From Bacillota bacterium (lineage in GTDB: Bacteria > Bacillota > Clostridia > DSM-8532), in contig JAEWSN010000046.1 in NCBI GenBank assembly GCA_023459915.1, positions 1-48,041 of the forward strand: a stretch of DNA of 48,041 bases, in the 5' to 3' direction. Shown in pieces: positions 16,501 through 24,045 of this stretch. A model generated the notes under the pieces. It did not search any database and was not told where the DNA came from. It saw only the letters and a program-made list of their open reading frames with translations. A program made the translations under genes and the position numbers. How positions within the stretch are numbered: position 1 is the stretch's first letter; each line of letters starts with the position of its first letter.

Positions 16501-17203
16501 TCTGCCCGGACAGCGTGCGCCCGGACTTGTCTGTCACCGTTCCCGAAACGATGGCCGGCACCCTGCGGCCAAGCCGCTTACAGGCCCGTTCGGCGGCGAC
16601 CAGCGCCGCGCGGGCATTCAGGGAATCGAACACGGTTTCAATGAGGACGAGGTCCACCCCACCCTCGATGAGCGCGGTGATTTGTGTCTCATAGGCTTCG
16701 CGGAGCGTGTCGAAATCGATGGCGCGCGCCGCGGGATCCTCCACCTCCCTTGAAAGGGAAAGCGTGCGGTTGGTGGGCCCCACGGATCCGGCGACAAACA
16801 CATCCCCGCCGGTGCCGGCTTCCCACGCATCCGCCTCGGCACGGGCCAACCCGGCCGCGGCACGGTTGATCAGCGGCACCAGCCCGGCGGAGCCGTAGTC
16901 CGCCTGCGAAACCGCGTTGGCATTGAAGGTGTTGGTGGAGAGGATGCGCGCGCCCGCGTCCAGATAGGCGCGGTGCATCTCGCGCACCACGTCCGGCCGG
17001 GTGAGGCAGAGGATGTCATGGTTTCCCCGCTGGGGAAAATGGGGCGCGGACAGGCCCGCGGCCTCCGCGATTTTGTCGAGATCCTTGCCATAGTCCGCCG
17101 CGGACAGGTTGCGCGACTGAAACAGGGTGCCGTGCGCCCCGTCAAGTACAAGAATCCGTTCCGCCATTGCGCACCGCAGCGCCTCAAATGCTTTGTGTCC
17201 CAT
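13577..17203 (-). CDS. metH: Cobalamin-dependent methionine synthase, full length
   Basis: Transfers the methyl group of 5-methyl-tetrahydrofolate to homocysteine through B12. At 1208 residues it has all modules: homocysteine domain (about 1-320; zinc cysteines in GLNCSFGARD and GGCCGTTP), pterin-binding domain (FLNIGERTNVAGSAKF onward), the Cap, the B12 domain with DVHDIGKN near residue 765, and the reactivation domain with RPAPGYPACPDH near residue 1150. The last lets it be re-methylated by SAM, so unlike some clostridial forms it is self-contained. GAGGTGAC precedes the ATG. I see no B12 or SAM riboswitch in the 230-nt divergent gap to the glycosidase. Confidence 0.97.
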   Translation of the reverse strand: MGHKAFEALRCAMAERILVLDGAHGTLFQSRNLSAADYGKDLDKIAEAAGLSAPHFPQRGNHDILCLTRPDVVREMHRAYLDAGARILSTNTFNANAVSQADYGSAGLVPLINRAAAGLARAEADAWEAGTGGDVFVAGSVGPTNRTLSLSREVEDPAARAIDFDTLREAYETQITALIEGGVDLVLIETVFDSLNARAALVAAERACKRLGRRVPAIVSGTVTDKSGRTLSGQTVEAFAASVRSPLLCAVGLNCSFGARDLVPHVRRLAQTQALPVGIHPNAGLPDAFGRYVETPEQTAALLAELIDDGFVNYVGGCCGTTPAHIRAIADTANAKLPRMVPEPDGVLRLAGLEVKAVTRENNFLNIGERTNVAGSAKFARLIREGNYREALDIARDQVENGAQVIDVNIDDGLLDAKKEMLHFLRLLAADPDIARVPVMVDSSDFEVLLIGLKAIQGKNIANSISLKAGETKLLEQARALRQLGAAVVFMAFDEKGQADTFERKIEICGRAYRLLTEQVGFPPEDIIFDPNILALATGMPEHDAYGVDYIRACKWIHENLPGAKVSGGVSNLSFSFRGNNRVREAMHAVFLYHAVQAGMDMGIVNPGMLQPYEEVEPQLRDLCEDVVLNRRPDASERLLAHAMGLAGETEQSRPDVVPAWRSEPVDTRLVHALVKGLDQYVEADVLEALPAQTSALSLIENVLMTGMKTVGDLFAEGKMFLPQVIRSARVMKKAVAVLLPYIEAENAGTASKAGRIVMATVAGDVHDIGKNIVGVVLGCNNFEVIDLGVMVPKEEIAAKARELKADMVGLSGLITPSLEEMRQVADHMRAEGLTMPILIGGAATSKAHTALKIAPMYPHGVIHCLDASKSVEVAAILCDPHRRTAFLAQIDESYRELAGQVTRLASETISLEDARMDRLRDGYEPHPVRPAKPGVTTLTDVGVRALRPFINWNFFLKAWQMQGTVEKVLLDPEKGPEARRLLSDAHALLDAWETEQDIGLVGVFGLFPALARQEDVLVHRDETAFREGATPHRIHLPRQIVRKAVPHLSLADFILRAHTGDAANPHDWLGMFAVSAGLHADPLIEAAKAAGDDYRAIMIRLLCDRLAEAYAEWLHLRIRRMDWGYVPDEDLTMEDLFHEKYVGIRPAPGYPACPDHALKREILALLDPAGETGITLTDSNMLVPVSSVAALVFASGKARYFDAREGI

Positions 17204-17436
17204 CTGTCACCTCATCTGTGCCGTCACTGTTGTTGTCAACCCATGACCGGGCTCATCCTGATTATCCCATCATATCATGAGCCGGCGATGTCATAAACCC
17301 GCGCGCGGACAGTTTCCCGGAGGCGCCATCCCCATTCTCACGGTTGCATGGCTGGCCCATCGGGGATAAAATCAAGGCAGCATCAGCCGGATCCGCATAT
17401 GGTGCCGGCTTCACCCCCAAAGCAAGGAGGTTTCCC

Positions 17437-18381
17437 ATGATTGCCATTCCTTCCATCCACTCCTTCAATTTCATCCTGTTTCGTGGCGCCGGCTACAGTC
17501 TGGACGCCGTCAAGAAGCAAATCGACGACATGGTGGAAAAATGCGCCATCAACACGGTCAACTTCATCGTGATGGCCGGACAGGAACACACCTACTCCAC
17601 GGAGATCCTCTGGCAGGACAACCCGCGCATCCCGGAAGACGAGGATCTGGTGGCCCTGTTCCGCTACGCGAAGGACAAGGGCCTCCGCCGCATCATGAAG
17701 CCCATGGTCAACCCCATGGACGGCTACTGGCGCGCCTTCATCCGGTTCTTCGACGAGGACGTGCCCTGCGAGCCCAAATGGAGCCAGTGGTTCGCGAGCT
17801 ATACCGAGTACATCCGCCACTACGCCGTGTTGAGCGAACAGGAAGGCGTGGAAATGCTGATCGCTGGATGCGAGTTGGTGGGGACGGATCACCGGGAGGC
17901 GGAATGGCGCGCGCTCATCGCGGACGTGCGCAAGGTTTACAGCGGCCTGGTCACCTACAACTGCGACAAGTATCAGGAGCACAATGTGAAATGGTGGGAT
18001 GCCTGCGATGTCATTTCCTCGTCGGGCTACTACCCCGTCAATGACTGGCCGCGCCAAATCGCCCGCATCCAGGCGGTGGTGGAAAAGTTCGACAAGCCGT
18101 TCTTCTTCTCCGAGGTGGGCTGCCCGTCCACCGCCGGTTCGGGCATGATTCCCAACGACTGGACGCTGGTGGGCAAATCTCCCGTGGATCTCGAGGAGCA
18201 GGTGAACTTCTTCCGCATCATGTTCGATTCGTGCGAACCGCTCCCCTGGCATTACGGATACAGCATCTGGGACTGGCCGTGCCTCGTGAAGCCCGACTAC
18301 AATCCCGCCACCGACGCGGGCTACGCCGTCATCGACAAGCCCGCCGGCGACTACATCAAGTTACGGTACCAGGTACCGTAA
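17437..18381 (+). CDS. GH113-like glycoside hydrolase
   Basis: Predicted TIM-barrel glycosidase of 314 residues. The pattern of GH113 (endo-beta-1,4-mannanase type) is visible: acid/base glutamate E146 in AGCELVG, nucleophile E226 in FFFSEVGCPS, and WRALIADVRKVYSGLVTYNCDKY between them; spacing equals that of the characterised AaManA pair (about 80). There is no signal peptide, so it would act in the cytosol on imported oligosaccharides. AAGGAGG lies 7 nt before the chosen ATG. Substrate is inferred only; similar genes are often labelled xylanase. The last codons (LRYQVP and stop) are supplied by a palindromic repeat shared with the convergent gene. Confidence 0.75.
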   Translation: MIAIPSIHSFNFILFRGAGYSLDAVKKQIDDMVEKCAINTVNFIVMAGQEHTYSTEILWQDNPRIPEDEDLVALFRYAKDKGLRRIMKPMVNPMDGYWRAFIRFFDEDVPCEPKWSQWFASYTEYIRHYAVLSEQEGVEMLIAGCELVGTDHREAEWRALIADVRKVYSGLVTYNCDKYQEHNVKWWDACDVISSSGYYPVNDWPRQIARIQAVVEKFDKPFFFSEVGCPSTAGSGMIPNDWTLVGKSPVDLEEQVNFFRIMFDSCEPLPWHYGYSIWDWPCLVKPDYNPATDAGYAVIDKPAGDYIKLRYQVP

Positions 18382-18440
18382 TAAATCTGTAATAGTAGGG
18401 CTCTTATGTGACAATTGTGTTACGGTACCTGGTACCGCAA
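18361..18440. repeat. Inverted pair of GGTACC-type REP palindromes joining two convergent genes
   Basis: TTACGGTACCAGGTACCGTA+A at 18361-18381 and its near-perfect inverse at 18420-18440 are each self-palindromic and 38 bp apart. Each supplies the LRYQVP-stop tail of the gene it closes. The arrangement resembles a BIME made of REP sequences and may serve as a bidirectional terminator. Confidence 0.85.
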
Positions 18441-19103
18441 TGTCATCCGCCGGATGAAGGCTTGCCCCAGCAGGGGCAGGTACAGCGCGCGCATCAGGGA
18501 CGGCAATTCTGCCTCGATGGCGGAATTGCCGTCTTGCAGCGGGCGAAGCATCAGATGCATGGGAATGCCCCAGATGGCGTAGTCCACAGCAGGAACCAGC
18601 CGGAAGCCGGCCCGCTCATAAAACCGGACGCGCCGCGCGCGCAACGTGCGTTCCGCTTCCGATGACGCCAGCTCCGGCTTTTCCACCTCCACCACCATGC
18701 CGCGGTATGCCTGATACTTCTCAGCGAGCGCATGAAGAAACGCACTGCCCACACCGGTACCGCGGCGCGACGAAAGCACGGCATAATAGCTCACGAGCAC
18801 CATCCCCTGTCCGGCCTGCACCGCGTTGAACGCGTAGGCCGCGTCTTCTCCGGACGCGTCCACATAGACAAGCCCCACAAGCGCGCCCCGCTTGAGCTGG
18901 GCGCGCATGATGGCATACGGCGGATACTCTCCCGCCGGAAAATCGCTTTCCAGATATGTGAAAAACCGCTTGAACTCCTGCAGCCGCATCTCACGGATGG
19001 CCGGGATGCTCCGACCGGCAGGAATGTCTTTGCTGGAAGGACTGGCAGGGATATCCCCGCTGGAAGCGTTGCCTGTGATACCAGGAACCGGATTTGAATC
19101 CAT
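18420..19103 (-). CDS. GNAT family N-acetyltransferase
   Basis: Acetyl-CoA-dependent transferase, substrate unknown. The 227-residue product carries the motif A pyrophosphate loop SSRRGTGVGSAFLHAL and the late FYERAGF strand of GNAT proteins. GGAGGTGACCG precedes the ATG; the TGA of the upstream DUF2461 gene lies inside that ribosome binding site, so translation is coupled. The first about 38 residues are low-complexity (GDIPAS, KDIPAG, RSIPAI echoes) and may be a degenerate repeat. The C-terminal LRYQVP comes from a palindromic repeat. Confidence 0.8.
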   Translation of the reverse strand: MDSNPVPGITGNASSGDIPASPSSKDIPAGRSIPAIREMRLQEFKRFFTYLESDFPAGEYPPYAIMRAQLKRGALVGLVYVDASGEDAAYAFNAVQAGQGMVLVSYYAVLSSRRGTGVGSAFLHALAEKYQAYRGMVVEVEKPELASSEAERTLRARRVRFYERAGFRLVPAVDYAIWGIPMHLMLRPLQDGNSAIEAELPSLMRALYLPLLGQAFIRRMTLRYQVP

Positions 19104-19106
19104 CGG

Positions 19107-19805
19107 TCACCTCCGGTGCGGCGCGGTAGCGATCCGCTCCTCCTCCACGCTGCTCCAGAACCGGTACATGGGATGGAGCATCCGGAAGTCCTCCGCCAAT
19201 TGTCCGGCCAGCCGGTTGGAATACGCAAGCTGAAAATCCTTGCTTTCCGTGGACAGCCCCACGCTCTTGCGGTCAAGCCAGAACCGCATGGACTCAGGCT
19301 GCCCGGGATGCTTGCTGCGTTTGTAGCGCTCCCCGTCGAGCGAGAACCGATCCTGTGACTCGACCATCTCCCTGGCCTTTTCAAACATGGGATCCCCTGC
19401 CAGGATGCGCTGCCGCATGATGGCCAGAAAATCTGTCGGGGCCTTGTAGGTGCCGCAGCCCCAGGCCAATCCCCTGGGAGAAAGCTCGAACCAATACACC
19501 GGACTCTCCCAGGGCCCCGCCTGCTTCGGCCGGCGGAACGCAATCCACATCACGTCGCGAAACAGCGATTTGTCGTGCGTGAACCGGGTGTCACGATACA
19601 CCCGGGAAATGGTTTTGTCCACCTTCGGGGACAGCTCCAGCAGCGGATCCAGCTCACGCATGGTGGGCGCGAGCGCCACCACCAGCTCCTGAAAAGGCCG
19701 GAGCACCACCTCGGCGAACTGCTCCTTGTGCGCGTTGTACCAGGGCCGATCATTCCGCATCCGGTTCTCAACCAGAAAATCAAGCGTCTTTTTGGAAAAG
19801 GGCAT
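19107..19805 (-). CDS. DUF2461 family protein
   Basis: A 232-residue protein of the DUF2461 (TIGR02453) family, function unknown. Family features seen: the N-terminal FSKKTLDFLVENRMRNDRPWYNAHKEQF, KVDKTISRVYRDTRFTHDKSLF and a central VYWFELSPRGLAWGCGTYKA. The ATG before PFSKKT is used because AAGGAGTGA precedes it. It is translationally coupled to the GNAT gene. No catalytic residues are known for the family. Confidence 0.8.
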   Translation of the reverse strand: MPFSKKTLDFLVENRMRNDRPWYNAHKEQFAEVVLRPFQELVVALAPTMRELDPLLELSPKVDKTISRVYRDTRFTHDKSLFRDVMWIAFRRPKQAGPWESPVYWFELSPRGLAWGCGTYKAPTDFLAIMRQRILAGDPMFEKAREMVESQDRFSLDGERYKRSKHPGQPESMRFWLDRKSVGLSTESKDFQLAYSNRLAGQLAEDFRMLHPMYRFWSSVEEERIATAPHRR

Positions 19806-19892
19806 GGTGTCACTCCTTGTCGTCACGGGTGTGCAATGTGTTGCGTGAGCATTTTGATGAATGCGCGGGGTTGTCGTTGCGTCCACACATGT

Positions 19893-19980
19893 CCGCTCAC
19901 AAATGGAATCGCTTGTGCAGCAGCGTCCGCGCGTTACCGCTCACAGATGGAACCGCTTGTGCAACAGTGCCCGCAGCTCC
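19893..19980. repeat. 44-bp tandem duplication of a gene's last codons
   Basis: Copies start at 19893 and 19937. The second encodes the final LLHKRFHL and stop of the zinc-ribbon membrane protein; the first, lying downstream, would encode LLHKRFHL and stop again if read in its own frame. Confidence 0.85.
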
Positions 19981-20828
19981 GCACTGCGATGGATGGCCAG
20001 AAAAAGCAGGGACAGCGGCAACCCCACCGCCGCGGCCAGCGGCGACCAGAAAATCTCCACCGTCCGGTTCAGATGATACCGAATCAACAGATCAATCACC
20101 ACCATCAGCAGGGTGAGCAGCAACGTTCCCAGCGCCAGGGAGGCAAACCGTCCCTTGAGGACCCGAAAGGCAATCCAGAAGCCCAATCCGCACAAGCTCA
20201 CCGCGCCGGTCAGCGGCAACGCGAGCGTGAGGAACCAGGGCCCGCTGCCGGTCACCCACTCCATCAGCCACAGGAACAGCCCCACGGAAACAAAGTAGGC
20301 AAGCGCCATCCATACCGGCCGGCGAAACAGCCAGAACGGCAGCATCACGCACAACCAAACCAGCACCAGGGCCGAAGCCGGATACCAGGACCACGCCAGC
20401 GCCTTGTCTGCATACAGATCCAGGGATACCAGAAACACGGCGGTTGCCAGCGCGTCCACGGTAAACGCGGTGGACAGGGTGTGCCGCTTGAGCAACGCGG
20501 GATAGGCAACCATGAGCCAGAGCAGCACCAGCGACGTCATGGGATAGAAGGACCAACTGATGCGCCCGTTAGCCTTCCAGTCGGTGTAGAACGTCACGAG
20601 AAACGGAATGAGCAGCAGGATGCTCACCAGCAGCACCACAGGCCCCGAAGGGATCAAATCGTTCTTCCTGCGCATGCCCCGCGGCAAACGATCGGGATAC
20701 AGCAACCCCGAGTCTCCGTCAGACAATTCCTCACGCATCGAAGGCGGAAGCATCACCGGTGTCTGGCACAACGGACAGACTTCCGCCTTGTCCTGCAGTT
20801 CCACTCCGCATTTCACACAATAGGCCAT
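19941..20828 (-). CDS. Zinc-ribbon multi-span membrane protein (DUF6320-like)
   Basis: 295 residues: an N-terminal zinc ribbon (C4, C7, C18, C21 in MAYCVKCG and VCPLCQTPV), a charged linker, then about seven hydrophobic helices from residue 60 onward and a basic tail. AGGAGGTGG precedes the ATG. It lies 90 nt after the alcohol-acetyltransferase-like gene; this pairing recurs in Firmicutes, and from memory the membrane protein matches DUF6320. Function unknown; a role in modifying or exporting an acylated product is only a guess. Confidence 0.65.
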   Translation of the reverse strand: MAYCVKCGVELQDKAEVCPLCQTPVMLPPSMREELSDGDSGLLYPDRLPRGMRRKNDLIPSGPVVLLVSILLLIPFLVTFYTDWKANGRISWSFYPMTSLVLLWLMVAYPALLKRHTLSTAFTVDALATAVFLVSLDLYADKALAWSWYPASALVLVWLCVMLPFWLFRRPVWMALAYFVSVGLFLWLMEWVTGSGPWFLTLALPLTGAVSLCGLGFWIAFRVLKGRFASLALGTLLLTLLMVVIDLLIRYHLNRTVEIFWSPLAAAVGLPLSLLFLAIHRSAELRALLHKRFHL

Positions 20829-20918
20829 CTTGTTCCACCTCCTCAAGGCTTCAGTCCATCAGTTTCCCTGATGGCTCGACTTCACATGATTGGACAGCTT
20901 TTCCCCTTTTGGCGGGCT

Positions 20919-22208
20919 TCAAGTGTTCGTCTCAATGCGAACCGGAATGCCCAGCTTGATCAATCGGCGGAAAAAGCCCATTTCCACATCGGTTTCCTGG
21001 ATGACCCGCCCAAAATTCATGTACAGATTGCCATCGTACCCCACCATCGACAGATTGGTACGGTTCACGGGATTTGGACTCGGGATGAACTCCACCCGCT
21101 CCACCAGCGCCGTCATGCCGGGAGGCAAGACCAGCCGGCCGATGTTCGACAAGGTGCCGGAATGCAAACATTCTCCCATACGCGTGTACAACAATGGAAA
21201 CATGAGCCGCTTGAGGAACAATGGCATCACCCGTATCAACGGATGGCGCGTCCCCCCCACATTCCGGCTGATGGTGCGGCTGAGGGACTTCTGATTGATT
21301 TGTGAGGCCATGAAATGCCGCACAATCTGCAGAATCTCATCAAACGGGTAGACCCCGAGTCTGGGATCTATTTCCGGACTCACAAAAAGGGTGAAGTTCC
21401 GAAGCGATTTCGAAGGGAAAATTGTCCGCAGGTTGACGGGAACAGAGACCGCAACCGGCCGTTTCTTGTGCTGGGGCAGGCCCATCGCATCCTGGGCCTC
21501 CTGCAATGTATCCATGTAGACGGCTGTCAGCAACGCTGTCAATGTGACACCCCGTCGCTTGGCCTCCGCCATCGCAGGGGCCATCGGAGAGATGCCTGTT
21601 GTCACCAGATACACATCCGGATGCAGCATGCGGCCTTCCGGATGGAAGGTCATCCTGCCCTTGTCGGGCAAAGGCAACGGCTTTTGATAGAACCGCAAGT
21701 ACCCGTCCTCCGCCTCTTCAGGCGCAGAGGGCTGGTCAGCCGTGGGAATGTCTCCGGGATCACCGGGGTCCTCCCCGCTGCGGCGGAGATAATCATAGAC
21801 AAGCGACTTGAGATAGGTCAGCGCGCCAGTCCCGTCTGTAATTGCATGGCTGAACTCCACCGCGATGCGATTCTGGAAGTATCGCACACAGAACATGTGA
21901 TGGGTGCCAAGACGTGGATGCAGCCTGCCGTTTGGATACCGGACATCTTTTCGCGGCCGGGGCCGCAACGGATTCTGCTCAAGATAATACCAGAAGAACC
22001 CGCGCCGGAGCCGCACATGAAAATAGGGAAAACGCGGCATCAGCGCTTCCATGGATTCCTGAAGCAGGATGGGGTCAACCGGCTTGAAGAGGGTCATGGA
22101 AAACCTGAACAGCGTGGTGATGCGGCGGGAAAGCACGCCCGGATACAGATTGGCCGCGTTGTCCAACCGATACCAGGGTCTGGGTGAATGGGCCCTCTTT
22201 TCTCGCAT
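20919..22208 (-). CDS. Alcohol acetyltransferase / condensation-fold acyltransferase
   Basis: A 429-residue member of the CoA-dependent acyltransferase superfamily. The active-site motif appears as HAITDG at about residues 121-126 (HxxxDG, with the catalytic His), followed by VSVPVNLRTIFPSKSLRNF and the late NRTNLSMVGYDGNLYMNF, equivalent to the DFGWG region. GGGAGTGA precedes the chosen ATG. No carrier-protein or adenylation domain is nearby, so it is not an NRPS module. Acceptor and acyl donor unknown. Confidence 0.72.
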   Translation of the reverse strand: MREKRAHSPRPWYRLDNAANLYPGVLSRRITTLFRFSMTLFKPVDPILLQESMEALMPRFPYFHVRLRRGFFWYYLEQNPLRPRPRKDVRYPNGRLHPRLGTHHMFCVRYFQNRIAVEFSHAITDGTGALTYLKSLVYDYLRRSGEDPGDPGDIPTADQPSAPEEAEDGYLRFYQKPLPLPDKGRMTFHPEGRMLHPDVYLVTTGISPMAPAMAEAKRRGVTLTALLTAVYMDTLQEAQDAMGLPQHKKRPVAVSVPVNLRTIFPSKSLRNFTLFVSPEIDPRLGVYPFDEILQIVRHFMASQINQKSLSRTISRNVGGTRHPLIRVMPLFLKRLMFPLLYTRMGECLHSGTLSNIGRLVLPPGMTALVERVEFIPSPNPVNRTNLSMVGYDGNLYMNFGRVIQETDVEMGFFRRLIKLGIPVRIETNT

Positions 22209-22298
22209 GATCGTCACTCCCTTGCTGTGATGCCTGATGAAAAGATACCACAAAGCGGGATGACTTGAAACCCTCTCACATGGCGTGACGGATTGGGA

Positions 22299-23894
22299 TC
22301 AGCTCGAAACCGCCACCGCGTCCGGCGCCTCCACCACACGGTTTTTGCGCCACACCCCGGAGCGCCAGCGGACAAACATCAGCAGGCCCCGCACATACTC
22401 ATCCGCGGCATAGGCCGCATACACGCCGGGCAGGCCGAAGCCCAGCACCGATCCGAGCAAAAAGGCCAGCGGCACACAAACGCCCCAGAGCGACAGAATG
22501 CTCACGATGACCGGCCACACCACATCGCCGGAGGCCCGCAGGGCCGTGGCCACCACCATGTTCCAGGGTCTGCCCGGCTCCAGGAACAGATCCACGAGGA
22601 ACACCGACATGCCGATGGCAATGATGGCGGGATTGTCCGTGAAGATGCCCAGCAGCTGTCGGGAGAAAATCACAAAGATGACGCACACCGTGCCGTTGAG
22701 CGCCATGGCCAGCCAGTGGCTGCGCATCGAAAACCGGTACGCCTGCACATCCTTGCCGGCACCGACCAGATGACCCACCTGGATCATGGTGGCCTGTCCC
22801 ACCGAGAAGCCCAGCACCTGGACAAAGGAGATGAGGCTCGACAGATACACGGATGCCGTGAGCGCGTCCGGCCCGATGCCCGTGATGATGTAGGTGGTGG
22901 CAATCATCATGAGGCTGTAGAACAGCGAGTCTCCGCCCCCCGGCAACCCGATCGCGAGGATGCGGCCAACCGTCCGGTACGGAAACGGCCTCGGGATGGA
23001 AAAGCGGAGGTTCATCTCCCGATGGGAAAACAGCAGCACAAACATCACGATCGCGGCGATGCCCTGGCTGACGGCGGCGGACACGGCGATGCCGACCACC
23101 CCGAAATCCGGCAATCCGAACGGTCGGTACACCACCATCACGTTGCCGGCCAGATTCATGCCATTCATGCCCAGCGTGATGATCATGGGGATGCGCGCAT
23201 ACCGGTAGTTGCGGGAAATGGCGGACATGGTGCCGACTAGGGCCTGGAACACGGATGCCGCGCCCACGATGCGCAGATAGGAGACCGCCGCGTCCATCAT
23301 CTGGGGCGGCACGCGCATCAGGGTCAGCAGGAAGGGCGCCGCGGGAATCAGCAGCAGGCCAAGGCTCAACCCCGTGGTCGCGGACAGCACGATGGCCGTA
23401 TTGGCCGAATCCATCGCCACATGGCGGCGTCCGGCTCCCAGGTTCTGGCTGATGAGCACCGCGGTGCCAAAGGCAATGCAGGCATACACCATCAGCAGGA
23501 AATTGAGGATTTGGTTGGCCACGCCCACGGCACCCACGGTTTCGTCGGAGAGCTTGCTGATCATGAACACATTGACATTGTTGATGAGCATCCGCAGAAA
23601 GGTCTCCAGGAATATGGGAAGCCCCAGATGAAACAGCACCCGCCGCTGCTCGTGCCAGGGATGATCGATCCGGGGGGTGTCACGCACCAGTTTTCGCCAG
23701 GCCTCCCGCTGTTCGCGGGCCTGAAGCCGACTCGGACTGCCTGCCCGGGAATGTGTCCGGCTGTCCGCCTGGGATTGTCCCTGACTGTCCGCCTGGGATT
23801 GTCCCCGGTTGTCTGCCCGGGAGTGTATCTGTATGTTCCGTCCGGGTTCCGTTGTCGGCCCCGTCGATTTTTGCGTTGTCCTCTTGCCGCCCAA
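22299..23894 (-). CDS. MATE family efflux transporter
   Basis: Proton- or sodium-driven exporter of organic cations or drugs. The hydrophobic core (about residue 85 to 510) has twelve helices in two repeats, with PIFLETFLRMLINNVNVFMISK, VGVANQILNFLL and the second-half GDSLFYSLMMIATTYIITG. The frame opens with a TTG preceded by GGGAG and adds about 80 hydrophilic residues before helix 1, far more than usual. Within them an 8-residue unit (ADSQGQSQ) repeats about three times, encoded by a 24-bp tandem repeat. The true start could lie further in, but no better site is visible. Confidence 0.85.
   Translation of the reverse strand: MGGKRTTQKSTGPTTEPGRNIQIHSRADNRGQSQADSQGQSQADSRTHSRAGSPSRLQAREQREAWRKLVRDTPRIDHPWHEQRRVLFHLGLPIFLETFLRMLINNVNVFMISKLSDETVGAVGVANQILNFLLMVYACIAFGTAVLISQNLGAGRRHVAMDSANTAIVLSATTGLSLGLLLIPAAPFLLTLMRVPPQMMDAAVSYLRIVGAASVFQALVGTMSAISRNYRYARIPMIITLGMNGMNLAGNVMVVYRPFGLPDFGVVGIAVSAAVSQGIAAIVMFVLLFSHREMNLRFSIPRPFPYRTVGRILAIGLPGGGDSLFYSLMMIATTYIITGIGPDALTASVYLSSLISFVQVLGFSVGQATMIQVGHLVGAGKDVQAYRFSMRSHWLAMALNGTVCVIFVIFSRQLLGIFTDNPAIIAIGMSVFLVDLFLEPGRPWNMVVATALRASGDVVWPVIVSILSLWGVCVPLAFLLGSVLGFGLPGVYAAYAADEYVRGLLMFVRWRSGVWRKNRVVEAPDAVAVSS
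23737..23832. repeat. 24-bp coding tandem repeat in the MATE N-terminus
   Basis: About four copies of a unit built on TCCGCCTGGGATTGTCC; two central copies (23761-23784, 23785-23808) are almost identical. The period is a multiple of three, so the frame stays open. Confidence 0.75.
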
Positions 23895-24045
23895 AATGCT
23901 GCCGCTCCCTTTCGTGCGCTGTTGTCCACCAGGCAGAAGCCTGTGGGACTCATTGTGAACACGTTCCCATTATACGATGGAAACAACTTGTCCGCCGGTC
24001 AGGAATTGTGTGGGTTGCCTCACATCTTGCGATTTGCGCCATCCG

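Noticed and set aside
17204..17436. Cobalamin or SAM riboswitch in front of metH
   Set aside because: The gap is short, shows no B12-box or SAM-box pattern, and no terminator precedes metH.
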